Source: an uncultured Bacilli bacterium
GTDB lineage: Bacteria > Bacillota_I > Bacilli_A > RFN20 > CAG-631
NCBI GenBank assembly: GCA_947627355.1
Contig: CANQVX010000003.1
Coordinates: 1 to 64,000, forward strand
DNA length: 64,000 nucleotides
Direction of reading: 5' to 3'
How positions within the stretch are numbered: position 1 is the stretch's first letter; the number at the start of each line of letters is the position of its first letter. The notes beneath the pieces are model-generated. The model had not been told where the DNA came from and did no database searches. It saw nothing but the letters and a program-made list of their open reading frames with translations. This document shows positions 34,390 to 43,169 of the stretch, one piece after another. Made by a program: the position numbers and the translations under genes.

Positions 34390-36309
34390 ATGCAAGAAGT
34401 TAAAAAGTTTAAAACTGAATCTAAACGTTTATTAGATTTAATGATTAATTCTATTTATTCAAATAAGGAAATCTTTTTAAGAGAGTTAATTTCTAATGCT
34501 TCTGATGCTATTGATAAATATCATTATCTAGCTCTTACTAAAAAAGATATTCCCGTACTTGAAAATTATGAAATTAATTTAGCTATTGATAAAGAAAAAA
34601 GAGCCCTTATCATTGAAGATAATGGAATTGGTATGACTCATGATGAAATAGTGAATCATTTAGGAACTATTGCTAAAAGTGGTTCTTTAGAATTTTTAGA
34701 TAAAATTAAGGATGAAAAAGCAAACGATATTGATATTATTGGTCAATTTGGTGTTGGTTTTTATTCGGCTTTCATGGTAAGTAGCAAGGTTGAAGTTGAA
34801 ACTAAATCACCTTATAGTGAAGTTGCTTATCGTTTCAGTTCTGCTGGTTCTGAAAGTTATAAAATTGAAGAAATTGATAAACCAAATAATGGTACCAAAG
34901 TTATTGTTTATCTAAGAGATAACACTGAAGAAGAAAACTATGATAAATATCTAGAACAATATCATATTTCTTCATTAGTTAAAAAATATAGTGATTATGT
35001 TCGCTATCCAATTACCATGGTTATGGAACGTAGTGAAACTAAAAAAGATGCTGATGGTAAACCTATTGAAGGACAATATGAAACCATTAATGAAAAAGAA
35101 ACACTTAATTCCATGATACCAATTTGGAAAAAAGCTAAGGCTGATGTAACAGAAGAACAACTAAATAACTTTTATAAACAAAAGTTCAATGATTATAATG
35201 ATCCGTTAGTTTCTTTATCAGTTAACACTGAAGGCTTACTAACTTATAATGCTTTATTATTTATTCCTAAAAAAGCACCATATGACTTATATAGTGAAAA
35301 CTATGAAAGAGGTTTACAATTATATACTAAAGGTGTCTTTATCATGGATAAATGTAAAGAACTTATTCCTGATTATTTACGATTTGTTAAAGGTTTAGTT
35401 GATTCTAGTGATTTATCTTTAAATATCAGTCGTGAAATGTTACAACAAGATAGACAACTACAAAAAATAGCTTCAACTATTGAAAAGAAAATTTTAAACG
35501 AATTAGCAAGACTACAAAAAGATGAATATGATAAATATCTAGAATTCTTTGATACTTTTGGAATTAACTTGAAATACAGTATTTATCAAAGTTATGGACA
35601 AAATAAAGATAAAGTTCAAGACTTATTAGTTTATAAGACAATTAACGAAGAAAAACCTATTTCTTTAAAAACTTATGTTGAAAAGATGAAAGATAAACAA
35701 GACGCTATTTATTTTGCTTCAGCTAAAGATAAAGATGCAGTACTTGCAATGCCTCAAATGGATTTGGTTAAAAAATATGGTTATGATGTTTTAATTCTAA
35801 CTGATAATGTTGATGAATTTGTTATGACAATGTTACAAAACTACATGGATAAACCATTTAAATCAATTAATCAAGGTGAATTAAATATTCTTGATGATAA
35901 TCAAAAAGAAGAAGTTGAAAAACTAAAAGATCTTAAAAAATCATTTATTGATAAATTAAAAGATATCTTAAAAGATGATGTAAGTGATGTAGTAATTTCC
36001 TCAAGACTTACTGATTCACCAGTGTGTCTTGTAAGTACTGATGGTATTTCATTTGAAATGGAAAAAGTTCTTGCTAGTATGCCAGATGGAAATCAAAATA
36101 ATATCAAAGCTCAACGAGTACTTGAATTAAATCCTAACCATGATTTATTCAAGACATTAGAAAAAGTATATACGTCTAATCCAGCTGAATTAGAAGATTA
36201 TGCTAAACTTTTATATTCACAAGCATTACTTATGGAAGGATTTCCACTCAAAGATCCTGTTGAATTTTCCAACAAAATGTGTGAATTAATGATTAAAAGT
36301 AGTAAGTAA
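34390..36309 (+). CDS. htpG: Molecular chaperone HtpG (Hsp90)
   Basis: A 639-residue Hsp90 of normal length. It has IYSNKEIFLRELISNASDA at the start (cited as landmark YSNKEIFLREL), the ATP-lid motifs DNGIGMT and GQFGVGFYSAFMV, then the middle domain with LRFVKGLVDSSDLSLNISREMLQ and the C-terminal dimerisation domain. It remodels client proteins with ATP. AAAAGGAG precedes the ATG. CIRCE control places it in the HrcA regulon, unlike B. subtilis htpG, which is not CIRCE-controlled. Confidence 0.97.
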   Translation: MQEVKKFKTESKRLLDLMINSIYSNKEIFLRELISNASDAIDKYHYLALTKKDIPVLENYEINLAIDKEKRALIIEDNGIGMTHDEIVNHLGTIAKSGSLEFLDKIKDEKANDIDIIGQFGVGFYSAFMVSSKVEVETKSPYSEVAYRFSSAGSESYKIEEIDKPNNGTKVIVYLRDNTEEENYDKYLEQYHISSLVKKYSDYVRYPITMVMERSETKKDADGKPIEGQYETINEKETLNSMIPIWKKAKADVTEEQLNNFYKQKFNDYNDPLVSLSVNTEGLLTYNALLFIPKKAPYDLYSENYERGLQLYTKGVFIMDKCKELIPDYLRFVKGLVDSSDLSLNISREMLQQDRQLQKIASTIEKKILNELARLQKDEYDKYLEFFDTFGINLKYSIYQSYGQNKDKVQDLLVYKTINEEKPISLKTYVEKMKDKQDAIYFASAKDKDAVLAMPQMDLVKKYGYDVLILTDNVDEFVMTMLQNYMDKPFKSINQGELNILDDNQKEEVEKLKDLKKSFIDKLKDILKDDVSDVVISSRLTDSPVCLVSTDGISFEMEKVLASMPDGNQNNIKAQRVLELNPNHDLFKTLEKVYTSNPAELEDYAKLLYSQALLMEGFPLKDPVEFSNKMCELMIKSSK

Positions 36310-36334
36310 AATGTAAATTTCACTTATCATAAGT

Positions 36335-36391
36335 GCACTTTAATTTTTATCACTTTATGGCTTAAAGTGGTATTAGTTAAAGTGCTTTTTT
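36335..36391 (+). terminator. Terminator after htpG
   Basis: Nested stem: outer GCACTTTAA with TTAAAGTGC and an inner CACTTTA with TAAAGTG, followed by six Ts. Confidence 0.85.
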
Positions 36392-36420
36392 ATTGCTTTG
36401 AAAAATTTTTTTACAAAATT

Positions 36421-36437
36421 CGACAAAAAACGACAAA
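36421..36437 (+). promoter_or_regulatory. Direct CGACAAA repeat upstream of the ECF sigma gene
   Basis: CGACAAA occurs twice with a ten-base period (36421-36427 and 36431-36437), about 50 bases before the sigma factor ATG. No good sigma-A promoter is visible here, so this may be part of a promoter read by the ECF factor itself. Confidence 0.35.
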
Positions 36438-36486
36438 CTAAATTGTCTATATTAATGTAAGCGAATTTTTTGAAAGGAGGGGAAAG

Positions 36487-37023
36487 ATGATGAAGGTAAG
36501 TGTGGAAACCATTGAATTATTGCAAAAGGGATATGAATCTGCATTCAATCAAGTTTATGAAGCTTACGAAAGATTTTTATATTTTTTGATTTTCACTATT
36601 GTTAAAAATGAAGAAGTTGCTAAAGATATCTTACAAGATGTGTTCATCAAAATATTTATTGAAGCACCACATCTAAGATATGCTAAAAACTTCCATTCAT
36701 GGGTAATTAAAGTCGCTAGAAATTCAGCACTTAACGCAGTTAAAGAAATGTCACGTTATGTACCATTAGAAGAATGTCATCTAGAAAAGTATGTAATGGA
36801 ATCTTATACTGTTAAATACAATTTTGATTTACCTATACTATTTTCAGCAGAAGATAATCTTATTATTATTTATCATCTTGTATATGGTATTAGTTTCAAA
36901 GAAATAGCCACTATGCTCAAATCAACAATAGATCGAATCGCTTCCCGTTTTTATCGTATACTTCATAAAATTAAAAGAATGTATCTTGAACGAGAAGAAG
37001 CTGAAAAGAAAGATAAAAACTAA
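36487..37023 (+). CDS. ECF-type RNA polymerase sigma factor
   Basis: A 178-residue sigma-70 family protein with only regions 2 and 4. Region 2 is seen in LYFLIFTIVKNEEVAKDILQ followed by DVFIKIFIE and FHSWVIKVARNSALNAVKE. Region 4 is the helix-turn-helix YHLVYGISFKEIATMLKSTIDRIASRFYRILHKIKR. AAAGGAGGGG lies before tandem ATGs. It is followed by a membrane protein likely to be its anti-sigma factor and by a secreted protein that is the probable target. Confidence 0.9.
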   Translation: MMKVSVETIELLQKGYESAFNQVYEAYERFLYFLIFTIVKNEEVAKDILQDVFIKIFIEAPHLRYAKNFHSWVIKVARNSALNAVKEMSRYVPLEECHLEKYVMESYTVKYNFDLPILFSAEDNLIIIYHLVYGISFKEIATMLKSTIDRIASRFYRILHKIKRMYLEREEAEKKDKN

Positions 37024-37077
37024 TTAAAAAAACAAAAAGCATTTTAACAAAAAAGTTTAAAGGAGGGAAAAAGAAAA

Positions 37078-37884
37078 ATGAATTACAAAGAAAAGTTAAA
37101 GATTGATTTAGAAAAAACAATTGACGCTTACCATTCGCCAATAATTAATATTGACGATGTTAAATCTAAGTTAACCTTTAATACAAATCCGATTGAAGAA
37201 CCAGTTAAAAGTAAACCAAAAAGAAAAGTCTTATTTCCTATTTGGATGTGCGCTTCATTACTTGTTGGTATTGGAGTAGGAACTGGTATAACCTATGCAG
37301 TAAGTAGAGAAACGGATAATGAAAAAGTATATTCTTCATTTTTGGAAGAAAGAATTTTTGATCAAAAAGATACTATTTTTCCGGAACTTGAAAGAAATAT
37401 ATTCGATGAATGTACGGCTTTTATGACAACTCACTTAGTGAAGCAATATTCTTACGCAAAATTAATTGATGACTCAAATAAAAACACTATTGAAATTGTA
37501 TTGGCAAAAAGCGATCAAGAATTTACAATTAAAAAAAGTGACTCAATTGATTTATCATATTCAAATTTTATTTTATGTAATAAAGATGGATCAGATTATT
37601 TTTACTTTGTAGGTTATAAGGATAGAAAAACTATGCACTATCGTGTTAAGAGCAATCTTCCTTATACTTCAAGCCAGTTAAAAGAGTCATTTGAAACTGC
37701 AACAAATTCGGTACTTTCAAAAGAATTTTTAAATGGTGTAGATACAGGAATATTTGCTAATTTAAATTACGATAATGCAACAAAAACATATAATTTAGTT
37801 TATGAATTAAATTATGAAAATGAAACTTATATAGCAAAATATGACAACACATTAGAAAAACTTGTTGTAAAGAAATTAGTATAA
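37078..37884 (+). CDS. Membrane protein, probable anti-sigma factor
   Basis: A 268-residue protein with a short cytosolic N-terminus (about 55 residues), a single helix (about 55-76, IWMCASLLVGIGVGTGITYAV) and an external domain of about 190 residues. This is the usual topology of an anti-sigma factor encoded behind its ECF partner. No zinc anti-sigma HxxxCxxC motif is present. AAAGGAGGG precedes the ATG. The function is inferred from topology and position 54 bases after the sigma gene. Confidence 0.7.
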   Translation: MNYKEKLKIDLEKTIDAYHSPIINIDDVKSKLTFNTNPIEEPVKSKPKRKVLFPIWMCASLLVGIGVGTGITYAVSRETDNEKVYSSFLEERIFDQKDTIFPELERNIFDECTAFMTTHLVKQYSYAKLIDDSNKNTIEIVLAKSDQEFTIKKSDSIDLSYSNFILCNKDGSDYFYFVGYKDRKTMHYRVKSNLPYTSSQLKESFETATNSVLSKEFLNGVDTGIFANLNYDNATKTYNLVYELNYENETYIAKYDNTLEKLVVKKLV

Positions 37885-37897
37885 GAGGGGATGTAAA

Positions 37898-39325
37898 ATG
37901 TTTTTAAAACTAATTTTATTATCAACGTTTGCTTTGTTTTCTGTACAAAAAACTGATATCAAAGTAAGCAAAAATGTAGTTCAAGTCAATGAAAGAACTC
38001 AATTGAAAAAATTACAACTTGAAACGCCTATTCATGCACAATCAATTGAAAACTTACGTTTGAAATTTTTAGAAGGTAAAGAAATTGATGGTGTATATGA
38101 TTTGTATGATGTAAACTTCAATTTGAGTTATTATTTGATAGTATTTAGGGACAATGGATACTTAATTTACAATATTGAAGAGAAAAATTATGAAGAATTT
38201 TCTGAAACAAATAAGTGTCCATATTGCAATTGTCTTGATAAAATGTTGGTTTATTTATCGGTTGGAAATTATTACTATGTTGATGATGGGATTCTTGTTA
38301 GCACTTCAAGAGAATATACGATTAGTACAAATACTGAATTGAATTATTTGCAAACGAGTTTTACTAAATTACAAGATGCAAAGCAACAAGAACTATTATC
38401 ACAAGAAGAATTTGATGCCGCAATCAACTCAAGTAGTTCTGATCTTCCAAAAGAATATAATCTAGTTGATGATTATTATTTTCACAACCTACACACAAAT
38501 TATTGTGATAATTATTTAGGAAGTTGCGGATATATTGCTATACAAATGCTACTTGGTTATTTTAATTTTATCAAAGGTCAAGGTGGCATTATTCCAGATG
38601 AATATATATTCAATGGAGCGAATCTAACATCTGATAATTATAAAGAATGTACTGATTCACCAGGTAGTAAATTCGATTTTCATTACCATTTGTTAGAAAT
38701 AGGTGAAAGCCTTGGATTTAATCAAGGTGGAATAAATATGCCAGAATTAAACAAAATATTTAAAGCCTATATGAATGAGCACAAGGATTATAAAGTTGAA
38801 ACATTAATGCGAGATGGTGTTAGTGATATTTTTTGGAAAACTTACTTTGCTTTATACATGACAGCACTAGATGTTCCAGCAATCGTTCATATAACTGGAT
38901 ATGATGGAAATATTTCACCGGCAACCGATGTTTCACACGCTGCAATTTGCTATGGTTACGTTGATAGTTTAAATGGTATTAGATTACATATTGGTGATAG
39001 GTCAGAAGATTTGACCGATGTTATTTCAAGAAGTTATGTTGTTCAATCATTCTATATGGCTAACTTTACATCTGCACATAAACATGCCTATGGTTATATA
39101 TGGGACACAAAAGAAGAATGTAATAAATATTGTGTTTGTGGTGATACCATCACACATCAACACAATCTAACATATGAAAAAGTAGATGTTTATCAACATA
39201 AAGTTATATGTTTGGATTGTGGAAAAGAATATCTAGAAGATCATCATTATGTGCAAATGAATAAGACAGTCTTTATTTGTAATTATTGTGGTGAACATGT
39301 AAACCATTTACCAACACAAGAATAA
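37898..39325 (+). CDS. Secreted cysteine-peptidase-like protein with zinc-ribbon tail
   Basis: A 475-residue protein with a signal peptide (1-17). A CPYCNC motif lies near residue 107. The central domain (about 180-385) has a probable nucleophile Cys210 in YLGSCGYIAIQMLLGYF and a probable His347 in VSHAAICYGY followed by HIGDRSED, the pattern of a C39-like papain-fold peptidase. The C-terminal 80 residues hold Cys/His pairs (CVCG, CLDCG, CNYCG with interspersed His), a probable metal-binding tail. It is the third gene of the ECF operon, so sigma activation should raise its secretion. Peptidase activity is inferred from motifs. Confidence 0.65.
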   Translation: MFLKLILLSTFALFSVQKTDIKVSKNVVQVNERTQLKKLQLETPIHAQSIENLRLKFLEGKEIDGVYDLYDVNFNLSYYLIVFRDNGYLIYNIEEKNYEEFSETNKCPYCNCLDKMLVYLSVGNYYYVDDGILVSTSREYTISTNTELNYLQTSFTKLQDAKQQELLSQEEFDAAINSSSSDLPKEYNLVDDYYFHNLHTNYCDNYLGSCGYIAIQMLLGYFNFIKGQGGIIPDEYIFNGANLTSDNYKECTDSPGSKFDFHYHLLEIGESLGFNQGGINMPELNKIFKAYMNEHKDYKVETLMRDGVSDIFWKTYFALYMTALDVPAIVHITGYDGNISPATDVSHAAICYGYVDSLNGIRLHIGDRSEDLTDVISRSYVVQSFYMANFTSAHKHAYGYIWDTKEECNKYCVCGDTITHQHNLTYEKVDVYQHKVICLDCGKEYLEDHHYVQMNKTVFICNYCGEHVNHLPTQE

Positions 39326-39331
39326 CAAAAA

Positions 39332-39363
39332 AAGGAGTAAGTCTATAAAAGGGCTTACTCCTT
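39332..39363. terminator. Bidirectional terminator between the ECF operon and the tRNA methyltransferase
   Basis: A 10-bp stem (AAGGAGTAAG with CTTACTCCTT) and 12-base loop. Seven As lie on the left, which read as Ts for the minus-strand gene. Confidence 0.85.
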
Positions 39364-39978
39364 ATATTTGATTTCTAGTAAAACAACATCTTTATTTTGC
39401 TTTCTATTAACAATATTTTGTCGATAGATTCGCATATTTAGGTTGTTTATGATGGCATTTATTTTATCTAATTTATCAAGTCGATGAATTAAATAAAAGG
39501 AGCCATCTTTTTTTAATAATTTATTTACTTTATCAAATAAGTTTTCTAATGTTAGATTAGTATCATGCTTGGCATTCATAAGTGATTTGTTATCACTTTT
39601 AGTTGAATTAGAAAAATATGGTGGATTACAAATTATAACATCAAATAATGAATCATATTCAAAGTCTAATAAGTCTTTACAATATAATTCATAGTTTTGA
39701 ATATGATTTAGTTCTAAATTATATTTTGCTAATTCAATTGCTTTATCATGAATATCAATTCCAACTAATTTTTGATATTTAAAACATGAGGCATATAATA
39801 ATAAAACACCATTATTTGTACCAATATCTAAAACTAAACTTTTATCGGGTAAATCGATAAAATTACCAAGTAGAACACTATCAGTATTCATTCTAAACAT
39901 ATCTTTGTATTGATATAGATGAATGTGTTCTTTATTTGGTAAATAATCATAACTACAGTTTTCTAAATTAATATTCAT
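39355..39978 (-). CDS. tRNA1(Val) (adenine37-N6)-methyltransferase-like protein
   Basis: A 207-residue class I methyltransferase with SAM loop DIGTNNGVLLL (51-61), acidic GIDIHDKA and the catalytic NPPY (118-121) typical of N6-adenine methylation. Length and the MFRMNTDSVLLGNF start match the TrmN6/YfiC/YabB group. It overlaps the end of the upstream lipoprotein fragment by 11 bases. Confidence 0.88.
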   Translation of the reverse strand: MNINLENCSYDYLPNKEHIHLYQYKDMFRMNTDSVLLGNFIDLPDKSLVLDIGTNNGVLLLYASCFKYQKLVGIDIHDKAIELAKYNLELNHIQNYELYCKDLLDFEYDSLFDVIICNPPYFSNSTKSDNKSLMNAKHDTNLTLENLFDKVNKLLKKDGSFYLIHRLDKLDKINAIINNLNMRIYRQNIVNRKQNKDVVLLEIKYKE

Positions 39979-40561
39979 TATTAATATCCAATATGATATA
40001 GAAACAATTATCTTCAGACATAAAGAAGTACATTCCTAAATCGCCTGTTGGATCAACTGTATAATAACCATCTTCATCATAATTTGAGTCATCTATTGTC
40101 CAGTTTGCTTCAGTTAAAATATTAACGTAGTCTTGTTCACTATATTCAGGATTATAGATAGCAATAGTTCCGTAATAAACTTCATAAAATTCTCCTGCTA
40201 AACCTGGAATTTCTATATCTGTGTATTCTTGAATATCTGTTAGTGGCCAATCATCTTTTGGAGGCACATCCCAACATGAATAGTCAATAAATAATGCTGA
40301 ATCTTCTTCATAGTAATAATATTCAATAACATTGGTTAAAGCACCATCTACAGCAAAGTATGCATCATATTTATAATCGCCAACTGAATGAATTTCTTTT
40401 TTATATGTTGTCCAAACAAAAGTGCTGTCTAATATTTCTTTATAAGTTTCAACTGATGTTTCATCTACACCATAAACTAAGATTTTAAAAAAAGCGCCTT
40501 CTTCAGAACCATAATCAAGTACAGTGTAACTTTTAGCACCTTCATAAGGAGCTATTTTCAT
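39968..40561 (-). pseudogene. 3' part of a split repeat lipoprotein (repeats 3-4)
   Basis: A 197-residue frame with no signal peptide. It contains the body of a third and a whole fourth copy of the about 100-residue repeat found in the adjacent lipoprotein (DW....I, IxxAP/IPG.., Y....E, Y.. strand pattern). The repeat starts in the upstream frame as SEWPDAKITQIIES and continues here as KIAPYEGAKSYTVLDY in the next frame. The two frames overlap at ATGA, so restarting is possible, but the split within a repeat argues for a frameshift (1-base deletion or equivalent, or a sequencing error). Confidence 0.6.
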
Positions 40562-41574
40562 GTAAGACTATATGATTCAATTATTTGAGTTATTTTGGCA
40601 TCAGGCCATTCTGAAAAGGTTTCTTCAACTGGTTCAATCCAAGCGCAAATTTCAAATACCGGATAAAATTCATCATCGCCTAAAAAATAATCAATTTCCA
40701 AATATAAATCAGATGTTTCATCTAAATTTTTATAATAGTCAACTATTATACTACATGTTGGATCTTCGATTCCATTATTAACAAATTCGTATCCATATGT
40801 TTCAATAATTGAGATGTACTCATCACAAACATCACCCGAATACATATCTGTAATATAAATAAAATCACCGACAGCATCGGTTTCAACTGAAATTTCATAT
40901 TCACTAGTTATTGGAGCAACTGGAATAACTTCTGTTAATATTTCTTCCATTAAAGTTTTATCTTCGTCTCTCCAATCAGTAATTTTTTCATAATCAACGA
41001 TATCAAATTCAACCCAAGCATAAATATCAAATGCAGCTGGATCTTCAGTTGTTTCTAGAAAATATCCAATTTGAATTACTACAAATGAAGTACTATCTAT
41101 GTCTTTTGAATATTCTTTTAAAAATCCATCCTTGTATTCGGTGGCTTCAACATTATCATCAAATTGGTAGCCATTATTTTCTAAAACCATTCCATATTGA
41201 TTACTTAAGTCACCTACAGTTTCATCAGAAATCAAGATAAATTCACCATATTCATCTTCTAGAACGTCCAAAAAATAATTTTCGCTTACAGGTGCAACTG
41301 GAATAGTTAGACCTAATAAAGTTTGCATTGTTTGAATGTCTTCTTGTTTCCAACTTGTGATTGCATTTACAGTTCCACTGCTAGTTGATGAAGTTGAATC
41401 AACATGAACTGAAGTTGAATCTTCAATAGAACTAGAATCAACTGTACTTGAATTGCTTGATGTAATTGATAAACTACTAGAACTACTATCTTTTTTATCA
41501 TTACAAGAAGTTAACGAAAGAGAAAATAAGGCAATTAAACTTGCAAATAATAAACTTTTTTTCATTTTCATCAT
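40558..41574 (-). CDS. Repeat-containing lipoprotein, 5' part (repeats 1-2)
   Basis: A 338-residue lipoprotein. The lipobox LTSC is at about residues 21-24, followed by a Ser/Thr-rich linker of about 50 residues. Two tandem repeats of about 110 residues follow (starting SWKQEDIQTMQ and DWRDEDKTLME), each with IPVAP and later GDL/GDV..Y..... GY.F. The frame ends inside the start of a third repeat that continues in the next frame downstream, so the intact protein would be about 535 residues with four repeats. Family unknown. The ribosome site lies 24 bases upstream, separated from the ATG by a perfect hairpin. Confidence 0.75.
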   Translation of the reverse strand: MMKMKKSLLFASLIALFSLSLTSCNDKKDSSSSSLSITSSNSSTVDSSSIEDSTSVHVDSTSSTSSGTVNAITSWKQEDIQTMQTLLGLTIPVAPVSENYFLDVLEDEYGEFILISDETVGDLSNQYGMVLENNGYQFDDNVEATEYKDGFLKEYSKDIDSTSFVVIQIGYFLETTEDPAAFDIYAWVEFDIVDYEKITDWRDEDKTLMEEILTEVIPVAPITSEYEISVETDAVGDFIYITDMYSGDVCDEYISIIETYGYEFVNNGIEDPTCSIIVDYYKNLDETSDLYLEIDYFLGDDEFYPVFEICAWIEPVEETFSEWPDAKITQIIESYSLT

Positions 41575-41576
41575 TT

Positions 41577-41605
41577 AATAGTATTTAAAAATACTATTCC
41601 TCCTT
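41577..41605 (-). promoter_or_regulatory. Shine-Dalgarno followed by a hairpin before the start codon
   Basis: On the minus strand AAGGAGG (41605-41599) is followed directly by a perfect 10-bp inverted repeat (AATAGTATTT and AAATACTATT, two bases between, 41598-41577), then AA and the ATG. Unfolded, the spacing is 24 bases, too long for initiation; folded, the site and ATG are brought close. No other start codon lies in the gap. Confidence 0.6.
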
Positions 41606-41650
41606 GAAAAAAATTATAGTCCTCTATTTTTAAAAAATCAATAAATCAAA

Positions 41651-41682
41651 AAAGAATGACAATTTTAAAATCATCATTCTTT
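41651..41682 (-). terminator. Terminator of the cysteine-rich gene
   Basis: A 9-bp stem (AAAGAATGA with TCATTCTTT) around a 14-base loop, with Ts on the minus-strand side. Confidence 0.75.
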
Positions 41683-41698
41683 GTAGTATTTTTACTGT

Positions 41699-42160
41699 TT
41701 AGTACTCTACTTCTATTCCTAAAACATTTGAACAGATTGTTTTCTTACAACAGCATTGAGTAAAACAAAGTTGGGCTCTATTACATACATTCTTATATTG
41801 TTTACAGCATTCACAACTTGTTGTTTTGATACAACAACAACCATCACCATAAGCTCTTGCTATATAAGTAATTGTAATTGTGTTTCCAAGTGCTATAAAA
41901 GAGATTGGTAAACCATTTTCAGGATTAAGGGTTGGATAGTTTATACCATTGATGTAAAGTGTTCCAGGAATAAATACTAATGGAGCTGGTAGTAAATCCT
42001 TAAAATAAGCATTTGTTACTAATGGGTCATTATTAGTACAAGTTGCAGTGTAAGTAACGATATCACATGGCTTTAAAGCATTTACATTTTGATTTAGAGT
42101 TAATGTTAATTTAGGGCAATTTGCTCCACAAGTATTGTTTGTAAAGTTTCCATTGTTCAT
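41699..42160 (-). CDS. Cysteine-rich protein with a DUF11-like domain
   Basis: A 153-residue protein with 16 cysteines. Residues about 18-105 resemble a DUF11/conserved-repeat surface domain (LTLTLNQNV, VTYTATCTNND, NAYFKDLLPAPLVFIPGTLYING). The last 50 residues are a dense Cys cluster (GCCCIKTTSCECCKQYKNVC then CFTQCCCKKTIC). No signal peptide is seen, as in several spore-coat and surface proteins of this type. The ATG used follows AGGTGA by five bases. It is monocistronic. Role unknown; crosslinking at the surface or metal binding are possible. Confidence 0.7.
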   Translation of the reverse strand: MNNGNFTNNTCGANCPKLTLTLNQNVNALKPCDIVTYTATCTNNDPLVTNAYFKDLLPAPLVFIPGTLYINGINYPTLNPENGLPISFIALGNTITITYIARAYGDGCCCIKTTSCECCKQYKNVCNRAQLCFTQCCCKKTICSNVLGIEVEY

Positions 42161-42264
42161 AGATTCACCTACTTCCAATAAAACAACTACACTTAACCAT
42201 ATGAAGTATTTAACTAATAAAATTAGGTAAAAGGCTAAAAATCATTAAATTGCCCAAGAAAATA

Positions 42265-42293
42265 TTTAAAAAAAATCAAAAATTTCTTATAAT
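42265..42293 (+). promoter_or_regulatory. Probable promoter of truB
   Basis: TATAAT at 42288-42293 with a weak TTTAAA 17 bases upstream, about 20 bases before the truB ATG. Confidence 0.5.
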
Positions 42294-42314
42294 GTTAAGG
42301 AAAGAAGGAATAGT

Positions 42315-43169
42315 ATGCATGGCTTGCTATTAGTTAATAAAGAAGTTGGATATACATGTCAAGATGTTTGTAACTGCATTAAAAGAAAATTTAATGTTAA
42401 AAAAGTTGGTCATTGTGGTACTTTAGATCCTTTTGCTAATGGTTTATTAATAGTTGGAATTAATGAAGGAACAAAAATACTATCCTTTTTAGAAACTCAA
42501 AATAAAACATATTTAGCAACCCTTGAATTAGGTATTAAAACTGATACAGGAGATTGTACTGGAAATATAATTGAAACTGATAAAGTTAATAAATTTGATA
42601 AAAAAGAAATCATAAATGTATTTAATTCTTTAATAGGTATACAAAAACAAATACCACCTATGTATAGTGCTATTAAAATCAATGGAAAAAAGTTATATGA
42701 ATACGCTAGAGATAATCAAAATATTGAAAGAAAAGCTCGAGAGATTCAAATATTTTTATTAGAACTTGTTGAATATAAACATCCTTTAGTTACCTTTAAA
42801 GTTACTTGTTCGAAAGGTACTTATATTAGAACACTTGGAGAAGATATTGCATCAAAACTAAACACTGTTGGTCATTTAAAATCATTAACAAGATTAAACA
42901 TTGATAATTATTCTTTAGAAAATGCTAAAAAAATAGCAGATCTTACTGAAAATGATATTCAAAGTATTGCTAGTATGGTGCCATTTAAATTTTATCTCGC
43001 AAGTGATAAAGAATTAAATGACATTAAAAATGGAAAAAGAGTAAAACTAAATAGTAATGAAAAACAATTATTAATACTTGATAAAAATAATAAAGCAATA
43101 GCCATATATGAATTAGAAAAAGATAATATTTATCGGTCAATACGAGGTTTTTATTATGAAAATAACTAG
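42315..43169 (+). CDS. truB: tRNA pseudouridine55 synthase
   Basis: A 284-residue TruB with GTLDPFANGLL holding the catalytic Asp38, then the KTYLATLELGIKTDTGD block, IPPMYSAIKINGKKLYEYAR and the PUA-like tail. It makes pseudouridine 55 in the T loop of tRNA. It overlaps ribF by 14 bases. The truB-ribF-rpsO order is the standard Firmicutes cluster. Confidence 0.96.
   Translation: MHGLLLVNKEVGYTCQDVCNCIKRKFNVKKVGHCGTLDPFANGLLIVGINEGTKILSFLETQNKTYLATLELGIKTDTGDCTGNIIETDKVNKFDKKEIINVFNSLIGIQKQIPPMYSAIKINGKKLYEYARDNQNIERKAREIQIFLLELVEYKHPLVTFKVTCSKGTYIRTLGEDIASKLNTVGHLKSLTRLNIDNYSLENAKKIADLTENDIQSIASMVPFKFYLASDKELNDIKNGKRVKLNSNEKQLLILDKNNKAIAIYELEKDNIYRSIRGFYYENN

Noticed and set aside
39968-40561. 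Programmed -1 frameshift in the repeat lipoprotein
   Set aside because: No slippery heptamer or downstream pseudoknot is visible near the junction; mutation or a read error is simpler.
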